Assembly (NCBI RefSeq): GCF_028583425.1
Contig: NC_072798.1
Span: 13,456,501 to 13,520,500, forward strand
Reading direction: 5' to 3'
Origin: Eublepharis macularius
Lineage: Eukaryota > Chordata > Lepidosauria > Squamata > Eublepharidae
DNA: 64,000 nucleotides
Positions 1-9,400 of the stretch are shown piece after piece. Numbering within the stretch: position 1 is the first letter of the stretch; every line of letters starts with the position of its first letter. The notes below the pieces were generated by a model. It did not search any database and was not told the DNA's origin. It was given only the letters and a program-made list of their open reading frames with translations. The translations under genes and the position numbers were made by a program.

Positions 1-414
1 GTTAAAACACGCTGGGACTAAACTGAGCTGTGCTTTGCCAATGGATGCGGTGGTAGAATGGAATGCATCACTAATTCACTGTGGGGTGTAGGTGCTGGAT
101 TCCAGCTATGGATGCTCCTTTGCAGGACAGGCAGAAAAGCAGATTGCCAGATACACCCCAGTATATCTGCCACGATTGTCTTGGTGTACAATATGTTAAA
201 ACTCTGAGAATATGCAAAGGGAACATGTTTGCTTGCTTGGCTGTTAGCTGCTTATCTTGCAGGTGTCTGGTTGCTATTCCCTGGCCATCTTGAGAACATG
301 GCCTTGAAGTTCCAGTTGGAGCCGTATCGCCCTCCCTAAGGACAGGGCCGGATCTAGGGTTCCTGGTGCCCAGGGCAACCCTAGTCCGACCCTCTGCGCA
401 CATGCACAGCGCTG
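1..414. other. upstream flank, no gene seen
   Basis: I see no gene here. The short open frames on both strands lack any recognisable domain, splice context or codon pattern. The last 80 bases pass into the GC-rich repeat that follows. It is probably old repeat or unique flank. Confidence 0.4.
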
Positions 415-830
415 CATGATGACATTACTTCTGTGACATTATCACGCAGGGTGGAGCATGCTGCCTGTGCGGTGCGCCGGTGGAGGCAGCATGTGGGGCT
501 GGGAAGCTGCCCACGCCATTTGCCTCCCCACAGGACCGTGGGTGGCCGCCCACCCCCTGTCCTGCGGGGCAGGCAAATGGCGCAAGCGGCCTTGCAGCCC
601 CCCATGCTGACTTTTGCCTGCCCTGCAGGATAGGGGGCGCGTGGGAAGTTGGCCGCCCCCTGTCCTGCGGGACATCCAAAGGCAGCGCGGGGGGCTGCGA
701 GGCTGCCTGCGCTGCTGCCTGCACGCTCCCAGCAGCTGGCAGATGCTCCAGGCGCCTCCTCCCTGGTGGCGCTGGGGGCAGACTACCCCCTGCCCCCCTC
801 GATCTGGCCCTGCCAAAGGACTAGGATGAG
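415..830. repeat. GC-rich repeat with internal inverted repeat
   Basis: This block is strongly GC-rich compared with its flanks. It contains an imperfect inverted repeat (515-535 against 560-581, both built on GCCATTTGCCT and its complement) and a direct repeat of a CCCCCTGTCCTGCGGG-type unit near 553-568 and 656-670. Open frames through it on both strands are low in complexity and look like by-products of base composition. I read it as part of a non-autonomous repeat; the family is not recognised. Confidence 0.45.
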
Positions 831-1216
831 CTCATCCTCCCCCTTCGCCCTCCTCACCGAAATCCTGGACCCTTCGCGCCAAAAGCCTAATGGACTTACT
901 TTCCCAGGGGCGGGAACGTCACCCTATAATTAACCTTGCTTTGTCACCCTGCATCACTCTGCCAATGCTCCTGTCTGAATGTCTTGATACTGGTATATCT
1001 TATCAATAAAGTGTCTTTAACTCATAATCCGAGGTGATGCATTGAAGTGCTTGGGGGATTTACCTGGCAAGATCTGATACAGATGGAGGACAAAAAATTC
1101 AAATCTCCCCTTCTTGACTCGCTGTGTTGGTTTTTTAGTTGGCAAATAGTTTTTAACCTAGAGCTGTGCCTGTGGCTTAGCGATAGAGCATCTGTGATGC
1201 ATGCCAAAGGTCCCAA
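831..1216 (+). other. unclassified flank with AATAAA
   Basis: A canonical AATAAA lies at 1005-1010, in the context of a short AT-rich tail after GC-rich sequence, as at the 3' end of a retroelement or LTR. No coding sequence leads into it that I can identify. Nothing else is visible. Confidence 0.25.
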
Positions 1217-1300
1217 TTTTATTTATTTATTTATATTCCGCCTTTCTCACCGACACTCAAGGCGGATTACATAGCAGGAGATTAGTATAATCAGTGGCAA
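1217..1300 (-). repeat. LINE/SINE 3'-tail repeat (TTTA-rich, CCGCCTTTCTCA)
   Basis: A (TTTA)n stretch is followed by ATTCCGCCTTTCTCA and CAAGGCGGATTACATAG. A second, more diverged copy is at 4820-4905. The layout (T-rich end on the left) suggests the 3' tail of a retroposon on the - strand. The family is not named with certainty. Confidence 0.45.
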
Positions 1301-1329
1301 GGACAAGGGCAGGCATTTCCATACAGTGT

Positions 1330-1695
1330 CAAGAACATACCCTGGTAACATCTAGATTAGATTACTGCAGTGCGCTTTGTGTTGGGCCACCCGTGAAGAC
1401 TGTCCAGAAGCTGCAAATGATACAGAATACTGTGCCCAGAATACTGACTGGGAGTGTATATGGCTTACGGGCACTTTGGAACTCCCTCCCCAGGGAGATT
1501 CGCCTGTTTCCCTCTGTAATTATCTTCTGCCATGGAACGAAGACTTTTGTGCTTTGTTTGGTATTCCTCCCAGTAAACTCTTATTGACCTCCTCCCTGGT
1601 TTGTGTGTCTATATATTTTAAATTCCATTAATATTTGTTGTCCCCTGCCTTGGGGCTCGATGTGGCAGCATATAAATGTTTTAAATAAAATAAAA
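1330..1695 (+). mobile_element. non-LTR retrotransposon 3' end (L2/CR1-like), decayed
   Basis: The translated + strand shows the end of a LINE reverse-transcriptase polyprotein: TSRLDYC, then VGPPVKTVQKLQMIQNT, then GLRALWNSLPREIRLF. This block is typical of the C-terminal part of L2/CR1/Jockey-type ORF2 proteins. A short 3' UTR follows and ends in an ATAAATG..TTAAATAAAATAAAA tail near 1695. It is heavily 5'-truncated and has frame changes, so it is a dead copy. Confidence 0.65.
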
Positions 1696-1859
1696 TTATA
1701 ATCCTCAGCATCTCCAATGAAAGGATATTGGGTAGCTTGTGTTAGGACAAAGCCTTTCTCTACCAGAGATTCTGGGAGAACCGCCGCCAGCACAGTAGAC
1801 TTCAGTAGATCAATGGCCTGACTCAGGAGAACGCCGTTTCATAATAATACCAGCAGTGG

Positions 1860-2140
1860 GCTTACTGCTTATATACCGCTCTTCTAGATAGATAAGTCCC
1901 CCACTCAGAGTGATGAATAAGTCAGTGTTATGATTATCTCCACAATCCAGCTGGTGCTGAGAGAAATGGCTTTTCCAAGGCCACATGCTGAGTTCATGGC
2001 AGTAATGGGATTCGAACCAGCAGAGTGCTGATTTGCAGCCCAACCACTTACTCAAGGCCACCTGCTGAGCTCATGGCAGTAGTGGGATATGAACCAGCAG
2101 AGCGCTGATTCACATCCCAACCGCGTGTTGCAATACGTGA
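1860..2140 (-). repeat. tRNA-derived SINE, partly duplicated
   Basis: The reverse complement shows the reptile tRNA-SINE layout. The stretch AATGGGATTCGAACCAGCAG is the complement of a B-box region, with an AAGGCCACxTGCTGAG segment to its left. The GGCCAC-CTGAG-TTCATGGCAGTA block occurs twice, near 1977-2040 and 2056-2115, so this is two overlapping copies or an internal duplication. Confidence 0.5.
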
Positions 2141-2253
2141 TCCTCTTTCCTCCTGCAGCCAGAAGCCATGCAAATCTGCTTTGCCACCTTTTCCTCCTGT
2201 ATGCGGAAATCAGGCTTCAGCTAAAATATTTTGTCTACCACTTAAGAGTTGTG

Positions 2254-2330
2254 AAATTCTTGGAGATCTTGAGGGTGGAGCCTGGGAAGGACAGGGCTTA
2301 GAAGGGAAGGGACCTCAGCGGGGAAATCTT
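2254..2330 (-). repeat. fragment of the AGGGTTGCCA-type repeat
   Basis: The GGAGATCTTGAGGGTGGAGCC..GGGAAGGACAGGGC segment matches the inner part of the repeats at 61768-62213 and 63571-63785. It is a fragment without termini. Confidence 0.4.
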
Positions 2331-2334
2331 GACA

Positions 2335-2500
2335 GATTCGTGCCCCACTCAGAACGGTGAACAAAATCAGAGTCCTTGTCATCCCCACAATACAGCTGTG
2401 GAGCAGGGAGGGAGAAATGGCTTACCCAAGGCCACCTGCTGAGCTCATGGCAGTATTGGAATTCAAACCAGCAGAGCAGCTGATTTGCATCCCTGCTATT
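2335..2500 (-). repeat. tRNA-derived SINE fragment
   Basis: This is the same CCACTCAGA..GGTGAACAAA..CAAGGCCACCTGCTGAGCTCATGGCAGTA arrangement as at 1860-2140, ending in TTCAAACCAGCAGAGC. It is a second, separate insertion of that SINE. Confidence 0.5.
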
Positions 2501-2584
2501 TGATCTGTGCTACAGCAGCTCCTAAAATGATTTATCCCAATACGTCTCATCTCCAGGGAAACTAATCTGTGTCAACCGCAGACA

Positions 2585-2637
2585 TGAGTTGTAATTCCTG
2601 AAGTTCTCCAATCACCACCTGGAGGTTGGCAAGCCCT
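2585..2637 (-). repeat. terminal fragment of the AGGGTTGCCA-type repeat
   Basis: The ACCTGGAGGTTGGCAAGCCCT segment is the terminal part of the same repeat family as 3608-3773 and 62007-62213. Confidence 0.45.
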
Positions 2638-3248
2638 GCTTTCCCACCCAAATGGGGCTCTCGCCTCCTACAAGGCAGCAGACATCAAGGCATTAAAAAA
2701 ACCACTGACATTTAAAATGTACAGATAAATATTGAAAAATAAAGTAAAAACATATAGACACCATTTGGACAGGGCAGGCAGGCAGTCCAAAGGCTGCTCA
2801 GGGAAGAAGCCCCGCCCCCGCCCCTCTATCAAGCCCCGCCCCTTACCCGCCGGCCGCTCTAATAAACCCCGCCCCTTCTCTCCCCCTGTCAGCCGCAAAG
2901 CCGCGCTCCCCCTCTGCCTGCCACTCTAACAAGCTCCGCCCCTTCGCTGTCACTCTAACAGTCCCCGCCCCCCTCTTCACAGGCGCGCCTCCCGCCGAAA
3001 GAATCTCGTTGGGCGAGGAGGGGGCGGGGCCTCCCTGTCCGAGGAGGGGGGCGGCGCGAGAGGCGGAAGCTCCCTCCTCCTCCCTCCCTCCCTCCCTGCC
3101 GGCTGTTCCAGGCGCCTCCCCTCCTCCCCGCTGTTCAGTCGCCGGCTGCGCCCGCTCGCGTGACGACGACGCCGCTGCTGCCGTTGCCGTTGCGACTGTC
3201 CTCGCGCCGCCGCCGCCGCCCTCCTCCTCGCCTGCCTTCGCTCCCCTC

Positions 3249-3434
3249 ATGGCCAACTACATCCACGTGCCGCCCGGCTCGCCCGAGGTGCCCAAGCTGA
3301 GCATCGTCGTCAGCGAGCGGGACCCCTCGGGCGGCGGCGGAGGCGGGGACGGGGAGCCGGGCTACCGCCGGGGCGCCTTGGCGCTGCTCAGCCGGCTGCG
3401 GCCTGACTGGAAGGCGGACGACGTGACGCTGAAG
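3249..3434 (+). CDS. ETNK1: ETNK1 coding exon 1
   Basis: It encodes residues 1-62 and ends in phase 0 after a Lys codon, before GTAGCG. The ATG at 3249 is the first in-frame AUG. Its context is weak at -3 (C) but has G at +4. The frame stays open upstream to at least 2922 without an AUG. Residues 25-37 form a Gly-rich insert with a run of six Gly at 28-33, encoded by GGC/GGA repeats; this accounts for much of the extra length relative to mammals. The [16 protein letters not shown] start is conserved. Confidence 0.93.
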
Positions 3435-6400
3435 GTAGCGGGGCTGAGGGGAGCGAGCGGCGGCGGCGGCCTAGCGCCTGCGAGGGGCCGCGGCTGGGGC
3501 GGGGTGGGGAGGGGGAGGCGGCAGCCATTGTGGCGAGGCGAGGCGGGAGCGCCTTCCCCGCTCCCGCTCCCCGCCTCAGAAGAGGGAAATCTCCCTGCTG
3601 CCCTCTGGGGGTTGCCAACTCCAGCCTGGGGGATTCCAGGAGATTGGGGGGGGGGCTGGGAGGCGCCTGCCCTCGAGCCCACCCTTCCAAGCAGCCATTT
3701 TCTCCAGGGGAAACGGATCTCGCGCTCCTGATTCCGGGAGATCCCCAGCCCCCACCTGGAGGTTGGCAGACCTAGGTGGGGCGTGCGTGCGTGTGTGTGT
3801 GTGTGTGTGTGTGAGTGCGTGTCTGGGAGGGGTGCGAAAAGGTATGGGAATCGCCCACCTCTCCCTCTCTCCGTTCTCCTCCCCGCCTTTCTCTTTGCTG
3901 CTGATGCAGATAAAAGGGATGCCCATTGGAGCCTTCGTCAGACATCGTAGATGCAGCGAGGGGGGCCCGCGGTGGGTTGGCTGGCTGGCTGCTTTATTTC
4001 CCGTCTCGAAGAGACCAGCCTGCTTTCTCTTCTGCCTTTCCTCTTCTTTTATTTTTAATTATGATCCCCCTCCATTGCCTTAGCTGTATTTGCAAATTCG
4101 GAACAATGGATTCCCCCTCCCCCTGTACTTAATAGAGTCATTTGATTTTCTCTTATTGTAAGATTCAGGTCCAGGAGCACCTTAAAGACCAACTGTGCTG
4201 ACGCTGTGAACCTGGGCAGATCATGAGAGGGAGGGTAGGAAGGGCTACATTAGTGCTTAGTTCTCAAGGCCCCTTCTCACATGTCTAGGGTCATGCCGAT
4301 GGATCACCACTTTGGGGTTAGGAAGCAGTTTCCCCCCAGGCCAGTTTGGTTAGGGATCCTGACAGTGTTTTGTCATCTGGGCATGGAGCAGGAGTCTGGT
4401 TTTGGGCGGGGGGGGGGGGCGGTTAGGTAGTTATGAATTTCCTACATTGTGCAGGGGGGTGGACTAGATGACCCTGGAGGTGCCTTCCAAACCTATGATT
4501 CTAACTTGATTTCCAGGATATGAGCTTTTTTAGAGTCTCAGCTCCCTTCATCAGATACCTCCCTTCGTCACACTGTCGAAAGCTCATACCCTGAAAATCT
4601 AGTTGGGCTTTAAGGTGCTACTGGTCCCAAATCTCACTCTTCTACTACCGACCAACGTGGCTACCCGCGTGAAACTTCTCTCACTACAAATGCTGATTTT
4701 CTGCTTTTTGCACCCCAGTTCTGTCAAGCTAATTAGAGTATTATTATATCTTACACCTTCTCTTTAAATAACTCTCCCACTTTCTGGCTGGATAAAACCC
4801 TACATGCTTCCACTTCTAACTTTATTTATTTATGTTATTTATAGTACTCCTTTCTCATGGAGACTTAAGGTGGATTACACAGTGTGAGTTACTATAATCA
4901 ATTTCACATGTATCTGAAGAAGGGAGCTTTCACTCTTGAAAGCTCAGACACTGGAAATTAGTTTTTGGTGTATTGGACTTCAGTGAAATAGCAGGATTTG
5001 AGTCCTGTGACACCTTAGAGATGAACAAGATTTTCAGGGTATGACCTTTTAAGAGTCAGACCTTCTTTCTTCAGATACCTAAATAAGGGAGAGGAGCTCT
5101 GACTTTCAGAAGCTCATACCCTGAATATCTTGTTGGTCTCTAAGATGCCGCTGGACTCAGTCCCAGGGGATCTAGATGGTCAGACCTTAGCTTGTATTGT
5201 GTGCCCCTTTTTAAAAAAATAATTAGTGTTAGCATGGGAGGTGCAGGGGAAGATCACACATAGTAAATGTTCCAGTGCATTCAGGTACACACCCCTTCAG
5301 GCTTTAATTTTGGGAAATGAAGCACTTCCCTTTTACTTCAAGGGGAAAAAAGAAAAAAAAAGCCCCAACAAATTCTGTCTAGCTTTAATCCAAACAGCGT
5401 AGGAGGTGGCAGCCTATGTTGAGCCCAGGTACTTTCCCAAAAATGTGTCGGGGGAATAATTTATATATCTCAGTGTTACAGTAGTAAAATCATAGGGTAG
5501 TAAAGTACCCTTTCAATCTCTTGCTTCAGAGAAAGCTCAGTGCAACTGATAATGTTGTCCTTTTGGGGTTTTTTACTTCTGTAAGAAGAGTGTATCTGTG
5601 CGGATGTGACTTGCTGCTTTCACCCTAGGGGATTGTAGAATGAGCTCCTGTAAAGAAGCAACCCATAGGGAATGAGGCTGAATTGTAGTCCAGCTGTCTG
5701 AAAGAGGTTGCAAACACACTATTCTGTGCTCCCTTGCCTTTTCCCTTGGATATGTTTTCAGGTATCCTTCCACCATTCACCTGTCACAAAATGCATGTTT
5801 TTAGATTAAAAAACATTATCATATATTGTACTGATAAAGATGTGATGTCATAAGGTTTCATTCTGTAGATCACTGATGAAATGAAAAGTTTAGATGCTAA
5901 TTAGCTATATCTTGAGTTTTATTGCTAGTCTGTGTGTTATTTTAGTGGGTGGGGAGAGAAGATAGTTCTGCACAGAATGTAGCTGATATGTTAAATATGT
6001 CATACAAAATATACGTACCATGTACTAGATGGAGACATTTTCAGAATTTTTAAAATTGTTTTGCTGTTAGGCTATAGACTGTGGTTAGTGCTGACCCCTA
6101 AACTATGATTTAGAGGTTACTTATACCCATTGTCGTCCAGTTCCAGTGTTATGGCAAACTAGATAAAGGAAGTATAGAAGATCATAGTAGAAGAGCAGAA
6201 GAGGAAGTGCATGAACCCACAGTGCCTTTCAGAACCTCTGAACCATGGCTGAGAGGGTTCTCTAGGTTGTGCCATGATGAAATATCATGTGTCTCTCACC
6301 TTTCAGGTTACAGGGTATTTTGAGGTTATCTGGCAGCCATTTAAAATACCTCTAAGGAACCTCTAGAGCTATAGATCTTTTCCCAAGTAAAAATGGATGT

Positions 6401-9400
6401 GAAACCAAAAGCTAGAATTTATTGCTAAGGTAATAAAACTTCTAATTTTGTTAAGAGTTTAAATCGAATGTTGTTGTTGTTAATAGAAGAAAAAAGTCAC
6501 AAATGTAGGTAATAGCTTCTTGCCTTATTGAGATTTCTAGAGAATGTCAGCTGGTATTCAAGGGGCCTATACCTATTTAAGTGTTTGATCTGCTAGGTTT
6601 AGAGTTGGTATCATGCCCAGTTGTCTGGCCAGATATTGTTAATGGCCTATTTTTTACTATTGTCAGACTATTCCTGAAGCCAAGAGTGCCACTGTTAGGA
6701 TGCCACTTATTTCATTATGTAGAATGCCACTTCTTATTTCATTATAGTATCATTTGTTAACCAAAGTAAGGTCTGTTTGTCCCTTACTGTGCAGCAGTTA
6801 CGGCAACTTTAGCAGCATAGCAGTGGTTCTCCTATTGGCCATCTGTATGATTACTGGCTTCACCAAAGAAGAATTGGCCCGCTACCTATTCATCACAATT
6901 GCCTTTAAATTGTTAGAGAATCTGTCAAAGGGAGCTTGACTCTAAAGCTTATACCCTGGAAAATCTTGCTAGTCTATAAGTTGCTAGTGGAGTTGAACCT
7001 TGCTCACCTACTGCAAACCACATGACTACCCTCCTGAGACTGTCTTTAAAAATCTTTTAGTAGTTACTGTTGCTTTGTGTCTCAGAAGACAAAAATCAAT
7101 GATTTAAGAAAATTTTAAAAATTTAAATCAATTTTTTTTCAATAAAATGCTTTTTGAAGACAAATCTCTTAAAATCAAGATACCTTATAGCTCAGTATGT
7201 AGAGGTGAGAAATAAAAGGCAGATTCTCAACTCTATTTTTCACAGCAACATTTAACTCAGTTTTGTAATCACCAGATGCACCAGATGCAAATATCCCTAG
7301 CATGACTGGTCACTCAGCCAAATCTGTTTTGACTGACTTATTCTACTCAGTGTCCTAAAAAAAATTACCATACTAATAAATTGTCATTCTTGGCCTTAAA
7401 ATAGATATTTTCCATTTGGTGCTGTTAAGCAGTATAAAAAAATGGCATTAATAAGGCAGTCCTGATTCCCCTTTCTTCTAATGAATGTTTAATTTGAGAT
7501 GGACAGATGTAGTGAACTCCATTAATACTAATTAGCATTTGTTTATCACAAGCTTTGTTTAAAATTTCATTTACGTCATCAAAGGCTTTGACAAATATGC
7601 TTGGGTGGTAGGAGCTAGTGTAAAAATTGAGGAGCCAGAGTAATTTTTCCGCCTTCATGGCTTTGTATTATAATGACCAGTTTCTAAATATTGCTCCCAC
7701 AAAGCCAATCCTAACTTCTTCACAGTTTCTTTTAACTTTATTAAAGCTATGACAAAAGTGTTCTAGTGTGTATAAATAAATATAGTGGTAACTGTGGTCA
7801 TCTCTAACTTCTAAACATAGTTTAACTTCTCAGATTCTCATAATTCCATTGCCTTAAAAAGACCAATTAAAGTAAATATTAGAGCATAGAAAACAAGTTA
7901 AGAAATGAATTCATCTATGAACTCTGAATGGTGTGAAGTTAAATTTACTTGTAAGCAAGAGATTAATAAAACTTCATGCACGTTAGTTTTTATGTCATAC
8001 AACAACATGTTCTGATGCAGTATGATAAACAAGCTTTGATTTAGATCCAGTAAACTTTTTTGCCCCATCTAGGCCAGCGCCTGTTCTTATTTTTCAATCC
8101 CTGTCATGCCCATGATCCCAAACATAGCCTTTTTGGTGATCAAAGGGAATCCCTTCCTTTTTCAGCAGTAAAAAACTGGTTGGATCTAACCCTTTGTATT
8201 TCTATCGAAAATTGCTGAGTGATACTACAATAATCTCTTTTCTGAAAATACCAGGTGTTAAAATGAAAATTCAAAGTGTCATGGCAACTTCATGTTTGGG
8301 ATTTGTCATGCAGCTGCATTATCACAGTGAACTTTACAACAGCCATATAAGATACACCAATTTTTTTAACAGATGGTGTACTGAGTCAGCAAGTGGTTTG
8401 CCTAAGGCCGCTCAGTGAATTTGTGGCGGAGAGAATATTTGAACTGGTGATTTCCAAGATCACAATACTTGCTTGTGTGTGGTCCATGCTGCCTCTTGAG
8501 TAGGATTACTGCTGTTTGCTCATGCTGAGGAGAAAGTACTAAGTAACATCTATCTTGTATTTGTGTGTGCACTGCATAAGAGCATGAATGCTGCTGCCTT
8601 TTGAAAGGGTACTTCAGCTAACTGCTTCTGGTCAGGAAGTCAGAGATTCTTTGAACTTTGGAACCATCAGTGCTATCTCCTTACTGGCCTTTCTCCTAGA
8701 TGTAAAAGTTGCTGCTGGACAAGAAAAGTGGCTCAAACTGAATTGACAGTGGAACACATCCAGAGACCATATATGGTTTGGTTGGCACAACCATACATAA
8801 TAGAGTAGGATGATTAATGTAAAAATAGTAAAGAGTCCAGTAGCACCTTTAAGACTAACCAACTTTATTGTGGCATAATCTTTCGAGAACCACAGCCATA
8901 GCCTGAACCACAGCCATTGCCTTCTTTCCAAGAGAGCTGTGGTTCTCGAAAGCTTATGCTACATAAAGTTGGTTAGTCTTAAAGGTGCTACTGGACTCTT
9001 TACTATTTTGCAACTACAGACTAACACAGCTAACTCCTCTGGATCTAATGTAAAAATTTGAACTTGAGTGGATAAAGAGGTCATATTTCTAAATAACACA
9101 TACTGATCAGTAGTAGATTAAATGCCTCTATGGCTGTTTTGAATACCTAATAGCGAAGAAGTTACTGACTTGTGAGCAGACTTACTCAATAACGGAAAGC
9201 AAATCCTATGAAATCTGACTGGATAGACAGGTTTGTAGTTTCACAAAGATGTTAATGTAAGCTATGACGTTCCAAAGTATGTAGTTAATTTTTTGGTCTT
9301 CATTCACTTTTTGATGTTAGTTGACTCACATGTTAACCACTTCCACCGAAATACTTGCAATATATTTACCTATTGTAACTTGTATCTCATTATTAACCGG

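Larger units (their letters stand above)
2800..3560 (+). promoter_or_regulatory. ETNK1: ETNK1 CpG-island promoter with serial GC boxes
   Basis: The base composition rises sharply to CpG-rich sequence around the first coding exon. GC boxes of the CCCCGCCCC type lie upstream at about 2811-2823, 2834-2842, 2867-2875, 2934-2942 and 2963-2972, and one in the opposite sense at about 3020-3029. No TATA box is evident. This matches a broad, Sp/KLF-driven housekeeping promoter, as expected for a lipid biosynthesis kinase. The start of transcription cannot be placed from sequence; it probably lies between about 2980 and 3200. The upstream boxes sit inside a loose tandem unit with CTCTAACAAGC as a shared core. 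Confidence 0.75.

Noticed and set aside
3362..3690. Pro/Arg-rich open frames on the - strand over exon 1
   Set aside because: They are shadows of the GC-rich exon and CpG island on the wrong strand.
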